From Paroedura picta (Eukaryota; Chordata; Lepidosauria; Squamata; Gekkonidae), in the NCBI RefSeq assembly GCF_049243985.1, contig NC_135369.1, forward strand, positions 22,986,765-23,050,764: 64,000 nt of DNA, in the 5' to 3' direction. The notes under the pieces are model-generated. The model made no database searches. It worked only from the letters and a program-made list of their open reading frames with translations, and was not told where the DNA came from. Every line of letters begins with the position of its first letter. Positions within the stretch are counted from its first letter, which is position 1. The translations under genes were made by a program, and so were the position numbers. Shown here one piece after another: positions 42,000 through 53,638 of the stretch.

Positions 42000-42900
42000 C
42001 ACTGCATAACTTGAAAGGAAAGCTCCATGTAGGCCACCTTGAGTTCCTTCAGGATACTAAGATAGCTGATGAAATGCACAAAGGGACTCAGAAGTCAGTG
42101 CTTTGTTCTGTGCCCGATCCCCAGGTCTGGGAAGGAAGGAAGGCTGAGATGGTGGGAGCTTTTGTACGATTTCTTTCTGAACTCAGGTCAACAGCAGGTT
42201 TCAGCAATACCCTTTCAAGAACTTCCGGTTGAACGGAGAGATTATTCCCAGAGATTTTTCCAGCTCAGCTTTCAAGCTCACCTCTCTCTGTTGCCATAGT
42301 TACTGGCAGAAAACACACCTTAAAAGCCACCCCAGCTCCAAACCACTGTTCTCCACTTGATTCCCCACCTAATCTGACTTAGTCTCTACATTAGCTCATT
42401 TTCTCCTCTGCATAGTACATGGAAACATGATTTCTGGAACAAGCTTAAACAGGAAGGCTTGTCTATCAACAGCCAGCCCGAACATTTTCCAGACTCCATT
42501 CAGCTTCTCATCCTTTGCAGGTGGGTGCGTCTGCACCATCACCACCCCAATTAGTACCTCCTGAGGTTTGGTTATCTCCCCCCACACCTTTTTGGTCTAG
42601 CTACAGAAAGATCTTTGAGTGGGAGTTTCCAGACTGGATTAAAACATGTTAAGAGGTCCCACGATGGATCTTAGAAACAAAATGTTTCCATTGGCCTGGA
42701 GAAAGTGCTGTAGAAAACCTGCTTTGCATCCCAAAAGCACCAGGTGAAAAGGATCTGAGTGGCACAGTGGTTAGAATTTATGATTGTGGAAAGCAGGTTA
42801 AATCTCTGCTGGCTAAAAAAGATTACGACTTCATGCCAGTCATTCCATCTGTCTAACCTAGGGGTCCCTGATGTGATGTTCCTCCAGACTTTTTCCGGAC
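42000..42900. other. Intergenic, no gene seen
   Basis: No supported exon or confident repeat between the SINE cluster and the probable LTR. Confidence 0.45.
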
Positions 42901-42907
42901 GACCACC

Positions 42908-43403
42908 TGTCAAGAATGAGGCAGAGGTTAGCGAGTAGAGTCTGTGATAAAGGAACTTCCAAGGTCCAGGCAGAATAAAGATCCAAAAGAAAGACTTTAT
43001 TCAACAGAACTTCTACAGCAGCCAACGTGGGCCAAGACTCAATGAACAATCGCCTTGGCAGAGACAAAGATACAATGAACACTGGGGTGTACTTATAGGG
43101 AGGACCAAACATGGGAGGGGGGATGAGGACTTGAAATGGCAGGAAAGGTATATTTGCAAAAAGTTGCAAAGATTCCCAGCTGGGCCAGATGGCCCAGCTT
43201 TGATCTAAACAGTCTGCTGAGACTCCAGCGAGACAAGCAAGGTCACTAAAAGCGGAATAGATAAGGATATCCCTCTGAGGGCAGCTTTGGTACGCAAAGG
43301 CGGACAAGAACCAACACAAGGATTTATGGATTTATGACACTCGGCCTGGAGGAGTCCAGGAAAATGCGGTTGGAGGAGTGTTCATGAATCGGGGTTCATG
43401 ACA
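42908..43403 (-). mobile_element. Probable solo LTR (fossil)
   Basis: About 496 bases bounded by TGTCA and TGACA. The flanking pentamers ccacc and ccact match at four of five positions. On the minus strand an AATAAA sits in the expected R-region position near the end. No internal retroelement sequence is attached, so it looks like a solo LTR of an old element, family not determined. Confidence 0.4.
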
Positions 43404-43877
43404 CCACTAAATGTTTTAGAAAGGCCAGGGGAGGCAACATGAAACCTTTAGAACTAAACTTTCTCAGTCTTAAAGGAGCCACTGGACTAAAGCTTTGTTC
43501 ATAGGGTTATAGGAAGGTTAAAATGGAACTGTGGAGAAGTATGTATGCTGTGCTGAGCTCCATGGAGGACAAGCAGAATTATAATGCCCTAAATAAGAAA
43601 ATAAACCTCAGAACTGGTTTACAGACATGACAGAATGGACTCCACCACTCGGGACTGCAGATTGTAGACCCCAGCTATGAATTGTAGACCCCAGCTTTCA
43701 TATCCAGTTTCTATGGAACACCTGCACGCATGGAGCTGCCTTCATGCTCAGTCACATGGCTATTTATCTATCTATGCCAGTACTGTCCACTCTGACTGTA
43801 GCTCTCCAGAATTCCCATGTGGAGGACTTTCTAAACGAGAGATAGCTGGAATTGAACCCGGGACCTTCTGCATGCAT

Positions 43878-44025
43878 GAGAGCCAGCATGATGTAGTGGC
43901 AAAGAGCAACACCCTGTAATCTGGAGAACTGATTACCCACTCCTCCTCCACATGCAGCCAGATGATTCACCTTAGGCCAGTTACAATTCTCTCAGAGCTC
44001 TAGTTCTTCAGGTCTTCTGGGATTC
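43878..44025 (+). mobile_element. tRNA-derived SINE fragment
   Basis: AGAGCCAGCATGATGTAGTG, CCACTCCTCCTCCACATGCA, then AATTCTCTCAGAGCTC. It abuts the copia fossil. Confidence 0.65.
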
Positions 44026-44885
44026 TTCTTAGAAAACCTATTTGCATCCTGCTGTTCTCTTCCCGGGAGCAGGGGTAGTCAACCTGTGGTCCTCCAGATG
44101 TCCATGGGCTACAATTTCCATGAGCCACTGCTAGCAAATGCTGGCAGGGGCTCATGAGAATGGTAGTCCATGGACATCTGGAGGACCACAGGTTGACTAC
44201 CCCTGCAGGCAGGTCTGTGAACATCCAAATTTCATTCCCAATCAGAGTTTCAATTTCCTCCTTGACACCCTTCCTCCACTTCTCTTGATTGGCCACCTTC
44301 TCTATGGCCTCCCATGTGGAAGGCTCTGCCATAGTTTCTGATTCAGTTAAATAGGTCTTCTCGGTGGTGATCCCTGATTTGTTCTAGTTGATTTTCTGAC
44401 CTCAGTTTCCGCATCTCTTCTGGGGATTCTGCTTGGTGCTTCATCTGCAAAGTTCAAGGTGTTCAGTTGTACCGCTTCTAGCCACTGTTCTCTCTTTTCT
44501 TTCATCAGTGTGGATTCTTTGAGGTTTGTCTTTTCTGTATTAGAAGGTTTTTCCTTCTTGCCAAGGTAGACTGCGCTACAAATCTTCAGAGTTTCAATTC
44601 TCAGATTAAGGACCTTGTATCCTTTACATCCTAAGGCATATCCTACAAAAATGCCTTGCTCAGTTCTTATGTCAATCTTGAATTGTTTCTCCTTGGGCAC
44701 ATACTCAGAAGCTTTTTATCCAAACACCTTTGGATGGTTCATGCTTGTTTTGTGTCCATAGCATTGTTCATACGGTATCTTTTTGGCACCTTTGCTGGGT
44801 AACCTGTTATGTAAATAGGTTAATCACTTCTCCCCAGCAGAAAGTCTCCAATTAAGCCAATCAAACGCTTTGAAAAATGCCAGGA
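44010..44885 (-). mobile_element. Ty1/copia retrotransposon fossil (integrase end to start of reverse transcriptase)
   Basis: Minus-strand remnants match the copia polyprotein. They include the integrase C-terminal region with IFVGYALGCKGYKV, a linker, and the segment that leads into reverse transcriptase (EKWRKGVKEEIETLIGNEIW). It is a broken internal piece with several breaks and no LTRs found. A palindromic hAT-type copy has inserted into it, and an 894-bp TIR element adjoins its upstream end. Moderately old judging by residual protein similarity. Confidence 0.8.
44070..44205. mobile_element. Palindromic hAT-type element inside the copia fossil
   Basis: CAGGGGTAGTCAACCTGTGG to its reverse complement ending GACTACCCCTG. 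Its position within copia-derived sequence shows that it arrived later. Confidence 0.85.
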
Positions 44886-44892
44886 AATTCCA

Positions 44893-45786
44893 GGTCCATT
44901 CCGCACAAGTTTAATGTAGTAGGAATGTGGCAAATTGTTATCGCTACTAGTATGCAGTTATGCACGACGTCCTACACAATCTGCCACACTCCTGAAACAG
45001 TCCCGCTAAAAGCGCTTCGTTGTAGCGCTTCCAGGGAAATCCCAAAAAGTGGATTCACCCTCTGGAAAGCGCTACAATCTTGCAAACAATCTGCAACAGT
45101 TTCGAAAAAGTTCTGTGCATTGCCATTGTTGCGGTTTCAGCAAAGTCCCTCCCCCTGGCTCTCTCCTCTGAACTTCCGGCGAAGCGATCGCCTTGTTTTT
45201 TTCTCTGAGCGAGCGGAGAGCAACGCGCCGGCGAGCCTTCATTCACCCAGCGAGGCTTCTCCGGCTGCAGTCCCTCCACAGAGCTGCTTCAAAGCTCCCC
45301 TCAAGTCACCAAGCACAACACAGCCCCGTTTGCAAGTTCCCTTTATTTTCGGCCCAAAATCGCGCTCGTGGACGGGGAGGGATTTTTTTTAACTCGGGGG
45401 AGCGTGGCGACGATGAAACAGCAGCTCACACGCCAGCTACCAGCTAGATGGGTCTCTATGTTAGTAGGAAGCAAGGAAGCAAGGATTGAAGGCATATTCG
45501 TTGCAACGTGTGTTTTTCTTTTTTTTTTAAACCTGTTCTTAAAGTGAAAGGGGCTTTTCCGGAGCATGGTAACAACCGCCCATTGGCTGCTCGCTTGATT
45601 GATGGCCAGGGGTGGGACAAAGCACGGAAAAATTCGCTTCCCACTGGAAACCTGTGGGAAATGACTGAAACGCAACTGGATTCCACTACAAAGGCAGGTA
45701 TGCATTACGCCTAATTCCACTATTTTAAATTCCGTTTTTTCTTTCCGTAATCAATTTGCCACATTGATCCTGGTGCGGAATGGGCC
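44893..45786. mobile_element. 894-bp non-autonomous TIR element, copy 2 (Harbinger-like)
   Basis: Starts GGTCCATTCCGCACAAG and ends GTGCGGAATGGGCC, flanked by CCA on both sides. Same total length as 28417-29310. The interior is GC-rich in places (AGCGAGCGGAGAGC) but has no convincing coding content. Confidence 0.85.
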
Positions 45787-45789
45787 CCA

Positions 45790-46430
45790 ATTCCAACTAC
45801 GCTAAATCTCTTCTCCAATGTCTCCCGCAGGATAGTTTTCTTATGCTGCTGAAACATGTACACTACAGAGCCTGCATATTTCACCAGTTAAAGGACATTT
45901 TTCTCCAGGCCTGTTGGCAACCCTACTTTACCACTCCTGAACTGAGTGACGAGTTTGGCTTGTTGTTCTTGGAACATTATAACTTCCTGCTAGATGGCAG
46001 AGAAGAGTATTTTCCCCCAAACCTCTACCTGAAGCCCTTCAACTGGAGCTCAATCCCATGACCTTCTGCATGCAAAGAATCCTGCTAAATGCCCCTCCCC
46101 GCAACAATTGCACATGTGTTTGCCTTTCATGCGTTTCCCCCCGGGCATAGCTTGGGAAGGTGATGGGAAAGAGATGCGCTTGTGTTGGCTAATTCAGCCG
46201 CCCCCGCCCTCACCCGGCTTGGCACCCACCCGCTCCTTGCTCCGGCTGGCTTAGCGGCCTCACAACGGCGCTCAGTCTGTGGCCACCGGGCTGGAAAGAT
46301 CGCATCTTCGCTCAGCTGCGCAGCGGAAATTCCCACCGGCAGGCAGCTTCCCAGCCCAGATGGAGGAAAGGGGGCAGGGCGAGTGCCCCCACGTGTCCAG
46401 CTGGAATCTGGCCATTTTGGTTTGATTAAG
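45790..46430. other. Intergenic, no gene seen
   Basis: Contains an open plus-strand stretch at 45780-46061 without family resemblance, and GC-rich sequence at 46190-46400. Neither is supported as a gene. Confidence 0.4.
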
Positions 46431-46434
46431 AGTG

Positions 46435-46655
46435 ATGACCGGTTTGATTTCTATATGCAGCCAGCGAGATGACCTTGGGCTATGCACAGTTCTCTTAGAG
46501 CTGTTCCCATAGAACAGTTCTCTCAGAGCTCTCTCAGCCCCACCTTCCTCATAAGGTGTCTGTTGTGGGGAGAGGAAAGATAGGTGACAGCTGTTTTGAG
46601 ACTTCTTTGGGTAGCAAAGTACAAGGTTCAAAAAGCCAGCTCTTCTTCTTTTCCG
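46435..46655 (+). mobile_element. tRNA-derived SINE (3' part)
   Basis: ATGCAGCCAGCGAGATGACC, TTGGGCTATGCACAGTTCTC, then AGCCAGCTCTTCTTCTTTTC. Confidence 0.65.
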
Positions 46656-47257
46656 TCAGCTTCTGCTAACTTGGGCCTAAGTACTCACTGCATGAGATGA
46701 GGCTTATTCCTCTGGTCACCTGCACTGTAAAATCACTTGCAACACACCAACCTGCCTCTCGCAAGACCAGCTTGGCTTCTCCGCCCAGCAGCAGCTCTTC
46801 GGGATCTCAGGCACATCATGAGGCTACCCTGATTCTTTCTTAACAGCAGATGCCTGGCATTGTCCCTGGAACCTATGTATGCAAGGCTCCTCTGTCCTAG
46901 CCAACAGCTGGCCTTCCAACAAGCACCCCAAACTTTAGGTGCCAACAACGGAAGAGGAAAGGTGGAATGGAAAGGAGCGTGACGGAATGAGCTCTGAAGC
47001 ATTGTGTTGTTTTTCACTCAAGCACCTGGCTCTGCTTGTCAGGACCATGGCACAATGGGTGGGGTTAAGCCTCCCCCTCCTCAGTATGTTAATGGGTATT
47101 GGACTAATATCTGGAAAGAGAAAGCTGGATTTTTTAATACCCTACTTTTCACTACCCGAAGGAGTTCCAAAGTAGCTTACACTCACTTAGGTAGCCTACT
47201 TCACAGGCTTGTTGTGGGGTTAAATGGAGAAGAGGAGAGGATGTAAGGGGCTTTGGG

Positions 47258-47475
47258 TAAGGTGACCAGATTTTAACATTGGTAAAGTGGGACACCATTG
47301 ACCGGGGCGGGGGGGTTCTTGATTAAAAATTTGGTCTATATGGAGCAACAAAAAGTTTCATAGAAGGCATAGAACGCAAAAATAGTATTGTAATATATAT
47401 TTTTTAATTTCAACATTACAATTTGCCAGGTACCCCCAGATGTCCCTCCCAAAGTGGGACAATCTGGTCACCTTA
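47258..47475. mobile_element. 218-bp hAT-like MITE with TAAGGTGACCAGATT ends
   Basis: Starts TAAGGTGACCAGATTTTAAC and ends CAATCTGGTCACCTTA. The flanks gctttggg and gccttggg match at seven of eight positions, an 8-base duplication typical of hAT. A partial inverted relative lies at 3669-3830. Confidence 0.85.
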
Positions 47476-47999
47476 GCCTTGGGTCCCCATTGAGAAGAAA
47501 AGTGGAGTATAAATAAATTAAATAAATAATAATAAATGAAATATTTTCCCATCCTGAATAATGGGATGAATATCCAGGCCCCCTCCGAGCCCCAAAAGGG
47601 TGAGGCAGGAGTGTAACACAGAAGCCCTGATTTATAGCTGTTCCCCTGGCCTCCCACGTGGTCCCGACAGGCCACATTACTTCAGCAGCCAGAGGCAGAC
47701 AGCCTGACAGACAGCCCCATCTCTGGGTTTAAGCTTCCACATTCAGATTAGTGTTTCCCCTTGTTTGTTCACTCACCAGCATTACTGCTTTCTTCAAAAC
47801 ATTTATATGCCACCTTTCCACCCAATTGAGGCCTGTCAGGCAGTGACGCTAGGGGGAACCCAATGGCATGAAGCAGGCCTACCAACGCTAACTTTGTTAA
47901 CCAGGAAGTAAAAGATTCATTTCCCTGATCTGGAGGGTCCAGATGAGCCTAATCTCATGAGATAGATAAGGTTAGCCCTGGAAAGTACTTGAGTAGGAA

Positions 48000-48118
48000 A
48001 TCCCCAGCGAAGCCAAGGGTTGATATGCAGAGGCAGGCAGTGGAGAACCACCTCTGTTTGCCTTTTGCTCTGAAAATCCTATGGGGTCACCATAAATTGG
48101 CTGGAAGGCAGTTTTCAC
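48000..48118 (+). mobile_element. Sauria-type SINE 3' fragment
   Basis: AGAGGCAGGCAGTGGAGAAC, CACCTCTGTTTGCC, then GGGTCACCATAAATTGGCTG. Confidence 0.6.
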
Positions 48119-48337
48119 CCCCAAAGGTTTCATTGGAGCTTATGTCTGCATGCCTGGGGCTGCAGGCAATTGTAGCCAGAACAAAGCCAGAAGGGTGGGT
48201 ACAGTTTTTGCTAAGAAAAACAATAAAGGTGAGCGCGTGAGAAAAATGGAAAGAAAGTGCAGATGAGCTCAAAGATGACAGACTAGGTGGAAAGGAGAGG
48301 AGGAGAAGGCCTGAAGGGTGGCATCTCTAGGTGGCAG

Positions 48338-48612
48338 AAAAGCCAGCATGGTGTAGTAGCTAAGAACGGCAGCCTCTAGCCTGGAGGGCAGGATTTGATT
48401 TCCCGCTCCTCCACATGCAGCCAGCTTGGGTGACCCTGGGCCAGTCACAGTTCTCATAGAGGTGTTCTCACAGAGCAGTTCTCTTAGGGCTGTCTTAGTC
48501 CCACCTACCTCACAGGATGTGTGTTGTGGAGAGGAAGGGACGTGTTTGTAAGCTGCTTCAGGGCTCCCTCGGTCGTGAAAAGTGGGGTATAAAAACTCAC
48601 TCCTCTCTTTCT
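48338..48612 (+). mobile_element. tRNA-derived SINE, near full length
   Basis: AGCCAGCATGGTGTAGTAGC (A-box region), GGATTTGATTTCCC (B-box-like), ATGCAGCCAGCTTGGGTGAC, then GGGGTATAAAAACTCACTCC. Confidence 0.75.
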
Positions 48613-48719
48613 TTTCCTTGTGAAGATGCTGTGTAGGGTCAGACTGGAAGTGCATCAACACTGTTGTAGCCCTCCAGGGGCCAGGCATAGCCACAACGGC
48701 CCTTTCAAACCTTTGTGCC

Positions 48720-49628
48720 CAATTGCTGGTATTCAGAGATATACTGCTCCTGGCTGTGGGAGCCCTGATTCCCTCAGCAGATGTCTTTAGTGACTGAAGC
48801 TTTGGTTCTATGGTAAGAAGCTGACTAGAATTAAATTGGAATCAGAGGCAAGAGAGAAAGCAAGGGCACGCTGCCTGGAGAGACAGCACGCTGAAATTTG
48901 AGCAAACTTGGAAACAGAAAGAACCAAGCAAAAAACTGAGATGCCATCTCTGAGAGCCAATTTGGAGACTCAGGTTCTAATCTCTACTCTGCCATGGCAT
49001 CTTGCTTAGTGATCTTGGGCCAGTTGCGTCCAGTCAAACCTACTTCACAGGGATGTTTTTCTCAGGATAAAGTGGAGAAAAATAGAACGAGGCTGTTTTC
49101 TGGATTTTCTAGATGGTTCGGTGGAAAACACCAGCCTGGGAGAAGCTGATACCCATTTAGTGCCTCTGTGGGATATGGCCTCAATTATTGGCCCCTGTGT
49201 CCTAGAACAACCCCGGGCCCAAATGGGAGGTAATATTTTAAAGAAGACATTGCCTCTTGCAAAAGCAACATAATTACCTACTTAAGGCACTCAGAGCCAG
49301 ACGCATGGCGTGGCACGGTGAGAAAATGGACTGGCTGGATGTCTGCCTGGTCAGAGGAGAAAGTACCAAGTGCCCAGCCCAGCTGTGGCCGACTTCCTGG
49401 GTTCTCTAAGCACCTTCCTGGGAAAATTTCTCACAGACACCACCTTGAGCAATTCCAGTGGAGACCCCAAATTTATCTTTTTTTAAAATGTTGGGATTCA
49501 GAGATAGACTGCCCTGGACTGTGGAAGCTGTGGTTCCCTCAGCAGACATTTCTCCAGGGAATGAAGTTTTGGTTCTATGGTGTGGAGGTGGCTAGAACCA
49601 AACTGGAAGAGGAATAAGAGGCAAAAAT
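48720..49628 (+). repeat. Two related CR1-like fragments
   Basis: 48720-48855 and 49490-49628 share ATTCAGAGATA-ACTGC, TTCCCTCAGCAGA, TTTGGTTCTATGGT and GAGGCAA blocks. The words match the GGTATTCAGAGGTATACTGC region of CR1. Confidence 0.5.
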
Positions 49629-49629
49629 G

Positions 49630-50780
49630 CTGGGAACAGCTAATTACAGATCTTCCAGCATCTTCGCTGGTTTGACCCTTAGCTTCTTCTCAGAATTACT
49701 TTGCTCTTGGATCTTCAGTAGTCTTAAGAGATCGAAGCCATCCCAGACTGAAGTCCAAAGTAAATGTAGGGCAAAACAGTTGTTAAAATGGGACTTTGGA
49801 GAAGGTGCCAGAGATTTTGTACGTGATTGAGAGTAGTCAATAGATATGTCTTTGAACTTGCCTTTGGAAAAGCCATCAAAGATAATCAATACATGTTAAT
49901 ACAATACACAAGTATGCAATAAAGAAGCATTCCACATCTTGTTCACTGTTTTTACCAAAAAGCTTTCCCTCCTGCCTTCCCAGCACCACAAATCATGTTC
50001 CCCCCTCCCTAAAACAAGTATTTTCTCTTTGTGTTGTAACAAAACATGCATCTTTTAAAGTTCAACTTTTCCTCTGTGGAGGTGAAGAAAAAAGAAATAT
50101 TGGGCAGGGAAGTTTAAAGGAAGAGAAGAAAGGGGTGGAGGGAGAAGAACAACTGGGCCTCTTTGAATTTGTGTTGATCAGAAAAAAATAATTCAAGGGT
50201 TCCTTGAAGCAGCTGACTTTGTTTTATGGAGGTCACTGTGTAAGTTCCCCTTTGTCGGATAGGGAAAGTGGATCCTAATCCAGCAGGTGTGGGTTTTTAA
50301 AAAAGTTTGGGATATAGCTGCCTCCCCAAAACATGGCAGCTGCAAGCACCATGATGGAATTACTCCTGGGCAGTGAGTATGTATACTGCTACTAAGCAAT
50401 AATTTCTCTCCATGGGGAATGCTGGTTGATGACCTCATCACTCCAGGTCTGAAAAAAATAAGTACAAATAAATTCCTAGATAGCTCAGAGCTGGAAACAA
50501 CATGGTTTAAAAGAGTTATTCTCATGGTAAAAAAAATTAGCAGAGCTGCTCCACTCACAAAAGTGTGAATTGGACAGCCACCATATCTGTCACTGGTCCA
50601 ATCCGTGGGGACAAAATGAATTTAGACACCTTCATGTGTGTAAAGCAGAGCTGGAGGGTGCTGAAGCTGAGCTTGGCTGAGGCCCTAGAACCTGGGGGTC
50701 AGGACCCCTTTGGGGGTCAAACGACCCTTTCACAAGGGTCGCAGCAGGGCAAGCAGCTTGGCTGGGTTGGTGCCATCTAC
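49630..50780. other. Intergenic, no gene seen
   Basis: No supported exon. Some A-rich and T-rich tracts only. Confidence 0.45.
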
Positions 50781-50782
50781 AC

Positions 50783-50915
50783 CAGTGGTCCCCAACCTTT
50801 CTGAGGCTCTCCAGATATCCATGGACTACAATGACCATGAGCCCCTGCTGAGGCAAGGGCTCATGGTCATTGTAGTCATGAACACCTGGAGAGCCACAGT
50901 TTGGCCACCCCAGCC
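50783..50915. mobile_element. Palindromic hAT-type element (diverged)
   Basis: CAGTGGTCCCCAACC fused to GGCTCTCCAGATATCCATGG, then an inverted half ending GAGAGCCACAGTTTGGCC. Confidence 0.65.
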
Positions 50916-51141
50916 TTAGAGTGTGCAGATGCTTCTTCTTGTGCAAAGATCATTTCTTCACGTGGCGAATGTTTAGAACGAACAGCCTGCACCCGCAGCC
51001 ACCCTATGAACCCAGCCTCTGACCTGTACACACCTGAAGCTACCTTATACTGAATCAGACTTTTGATCTCTCCAGTGTCGTCTATTCAGATGCTCAAGGG
51101 CCCTCCAGGACCCACACCATCCCCCACCTGGTCCTTTAAAC

Positions 51142-51591
51142 TAGCGATCCCTAACCTGTGGGCCGCGGACCACATGTGGTATGTCAACTAATTGGAGGTG
51201 GGTCTGTCAACTAATTGGAGGTGGGCCCCGAAGGACGCCTTCTCCCCCCCCCTGCCCTTTACTTCATCCCCTCCGGCCCTTTACAACACACTTTGGGTGT
51301 CATTGTCTCCCATCACTCCCAGATGGGACTATCTCGTTGCAGAGAAACAAGCTCAGGGTTCCCATTGATTTGTCATTGTCATGAGTTAAAATTTCCATGA
51401 AAATAAAATGTTCCTCATGTTAATTGTTGTGGCATGTCTGTATCTTATTTTGAAGGGATGTTTAAACATTACCATAGCGATCAGAGAGCATTAGGGCAGT
51501 GGTTGAGAGTAGAGGAGTAAACTACCCCCCCACCGGGCCTCAGTTAAAGGCGTTGAGTGGTCCCCAGTAATAAAAAGGTTGGGGACCACTG
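51142..51591. mobile_element. 450-bp hAT-type element with perfect 8-bp duplication
   Basis: Starts TAGCGATCCCTAACCTGTGG and ends GGTTGGGGACCACTG, flanked by ctttaaac on both sides. It contains a 23-bp tandem duplication at 51182-51227. Confidence 0.85.
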
Positions 51592-51599
51592 CTTTAAAC

Positions 51600-53630
51600 T
51601 GGAGATGCCTGCAATTGATCCAAAGCTGAGCCTTTTCCATGGAGCCGCAGCCCCTCCCCATGGAATTGCTAGTCTGACGTTTCCAAGTCTAAACGGCTTC
51701 CAGAAGCTGGCCTTTGCAGGCTTCTTTCTGCCTTTAGAGACAGACAAACTTTCTCCTGGAAGTGGGTGGGGAGATGGGGAGGGTAAAAGCAGTGGTGGGC
51801 TGGGCTCAGGTGAGAGGAGAGGCAGCCACCTGGACTAGAAATACCCCTGTGAGTACAGCACAGGCCAGTCCTAGCAATTGGCTGGAACCTCTCTTGCCTA
51901 GAGACCCATGAAAGCTCCCAGGAGAAGAGCCGGTGAGTGCCCAGGGGGCAGAAGTCAGGGGAAATGGGCTGTTAGAAGTAGGGGACTGAGACACCGGGTT
52001 GGTTAGGATGTGGGTGGTCCTTGCTAAAGGGGACCCACAGCCACCAAGTAAGAAGGTTGAGTCATGCTGAGCAGGAACATTGGTTGGGAGGATCAAATCA
52101 AGGTGTTTTTTTTAAGCTGTCAAAGACTCAGCACTCTCTGAAAAGTGAGGCACGAATAGAAATGATGAGTGTCAGATCTGTGGGAAGAGGGAAGGACAAA
52201 GCTGTCTATCAGCCTTCAAAAAGCAGAGGGGAAACTGGTAGAGAGAAGACAGCACAAGAAGAAAGAGAAAAAAACTGTGTGTGTGCATGAGAGAGAAAGA
52301 GAGAGAGAAAGAAATGGATGTTGAAGTGCTTAGGGTGCTGGGTTCAAATCCCTAAGCTAGGAAGCTACCTGGGTGACCTTGGGCTAGCTGCATTCTCAAC
52401 ATAGCCTACTTACAGGGTTGTTGTGAAGATTAAACAGAATACAGGAAAGCCACGTGTAATGTATGGAACTACCTGGGGGAAGGCCAGGATAGACAGCCTT
52501 TTTGGCTGTAACAGTGGAGACTTGCCCTTTGCCACTTACCAGCCTCCAAATCCTTAAGGAGATGCAAAATCCAAACAACACAATACTTAAAAAAATAATC
52601 TACAACTGGGTTTGAAGCCTGTGGGTTAAAAAATCAAATTAATTCGACTGCCACGCAAGGGTGACTTGCAAATCCCTGTCCTGGAGCCCGGCCACACTTG
52701 ATCCGCAGAGCTCTCATCTTAGCTTCTCAGAGTAGGCACAAGCCCTACCTTTCCAAGAGGCATCAGCAGCTGCTGCCAGAAGAGGGCAAGGCCCTCCCCA
52801 GGCAGTCCAGTTGGGTCACGTGTGGAGGGGATGCAGGGGATGCCTTTCTCTGTGGCCACCCAAAAAGTGCCACTCTACAAACCTATATTACTTGACCAGT
52901 GCTGTGTTTGTGGCAGCTGCCAAACTTGATGCCTCCTTTGCTCACAAGGCTGGGTGGTAGTTTTGCCATTGGGGAGATCTAAGTGTATCATTGATGAGAC
53001 GTGAGTTTCCTAAACAGCACTCTCCCACCCCAAGACTGCTTCCAGCTGGGAAAGTGGGGCACAGGGGAGGCTGAAGCCCTGTCTGTGTGATCCTAACTGG
53101 GCATGACACATAGAGAAATGGAAGAGAACATTCCACTCCCCTCAGATTGTATTCAGCTGTCTGAAATGGAGTGGGGGGCCCAGGCCCAGGCCCAGGCCTG
53201 GCACTCTGTAATGTGTCTTAGTACCTCCAGATGTTTGCATCTGTTCCAGAGGGAGAGCCCCGCTCACCCGAGCACAGCTAAAACAAGAGCATTCTGGTGG
53301 TGTTGGTTTTTCAGTCTTCCTTTCCTTGCACTTGCACATTTGTGTCTGTGCCAGCTGACAGCACGGCCTCCCGTCCCTGAAATCTGCCACCATAAACTTC
53401 CTCAGAGGCAACTGCAGAAGCAGGTTTGGCTCCATGAAAGCTTATGCCAGAAGAAACTCTAAGGAGGCCCAAGATTCCTATTTATTTTGGCTGTGGCAGA
53501 GTTCCTATGGCTCCCACTGTAAGCAAATCAAATTGTCCATCTTTGGGGTTCTGCACAGTTGGGCCAGGCCGTGTATTGTGTCCACACGCAGAGGCTGCAC
53601 CACATGTTTGAAAATGTTTTTCAGAGAACC
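51600..53630. other. Intergenic, upstream of GPHA2
   Basis: No exon of another gene recognised. It holds short A- and GA-rich runs near 52240-52310 and SINE-like words near 52320-52440 (GGTGACCTTGGGCTAGCTG). Confidence 0.45.
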
Positions 53631-53638
53631 TTGAGGTG

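Noticed and set aside
45780-46061. Open frame with a possible acceptor (CTCCCGCAG)
   Set aside because: The peptide has no family resemblance, part of it reads repeat-like sequence, and it ends in a SINE head.
46127-46472. GC-rich block at 46.2-46.4 kb as a gene promoter
   Set aside because: No exon follows on either strand and no clear core motifs were seen.
48338-48400. tRNA gene
   Set aside because: A- and B-box-like words belong to a repeated tRNA-derived SINE. There is no full cloverleaf.
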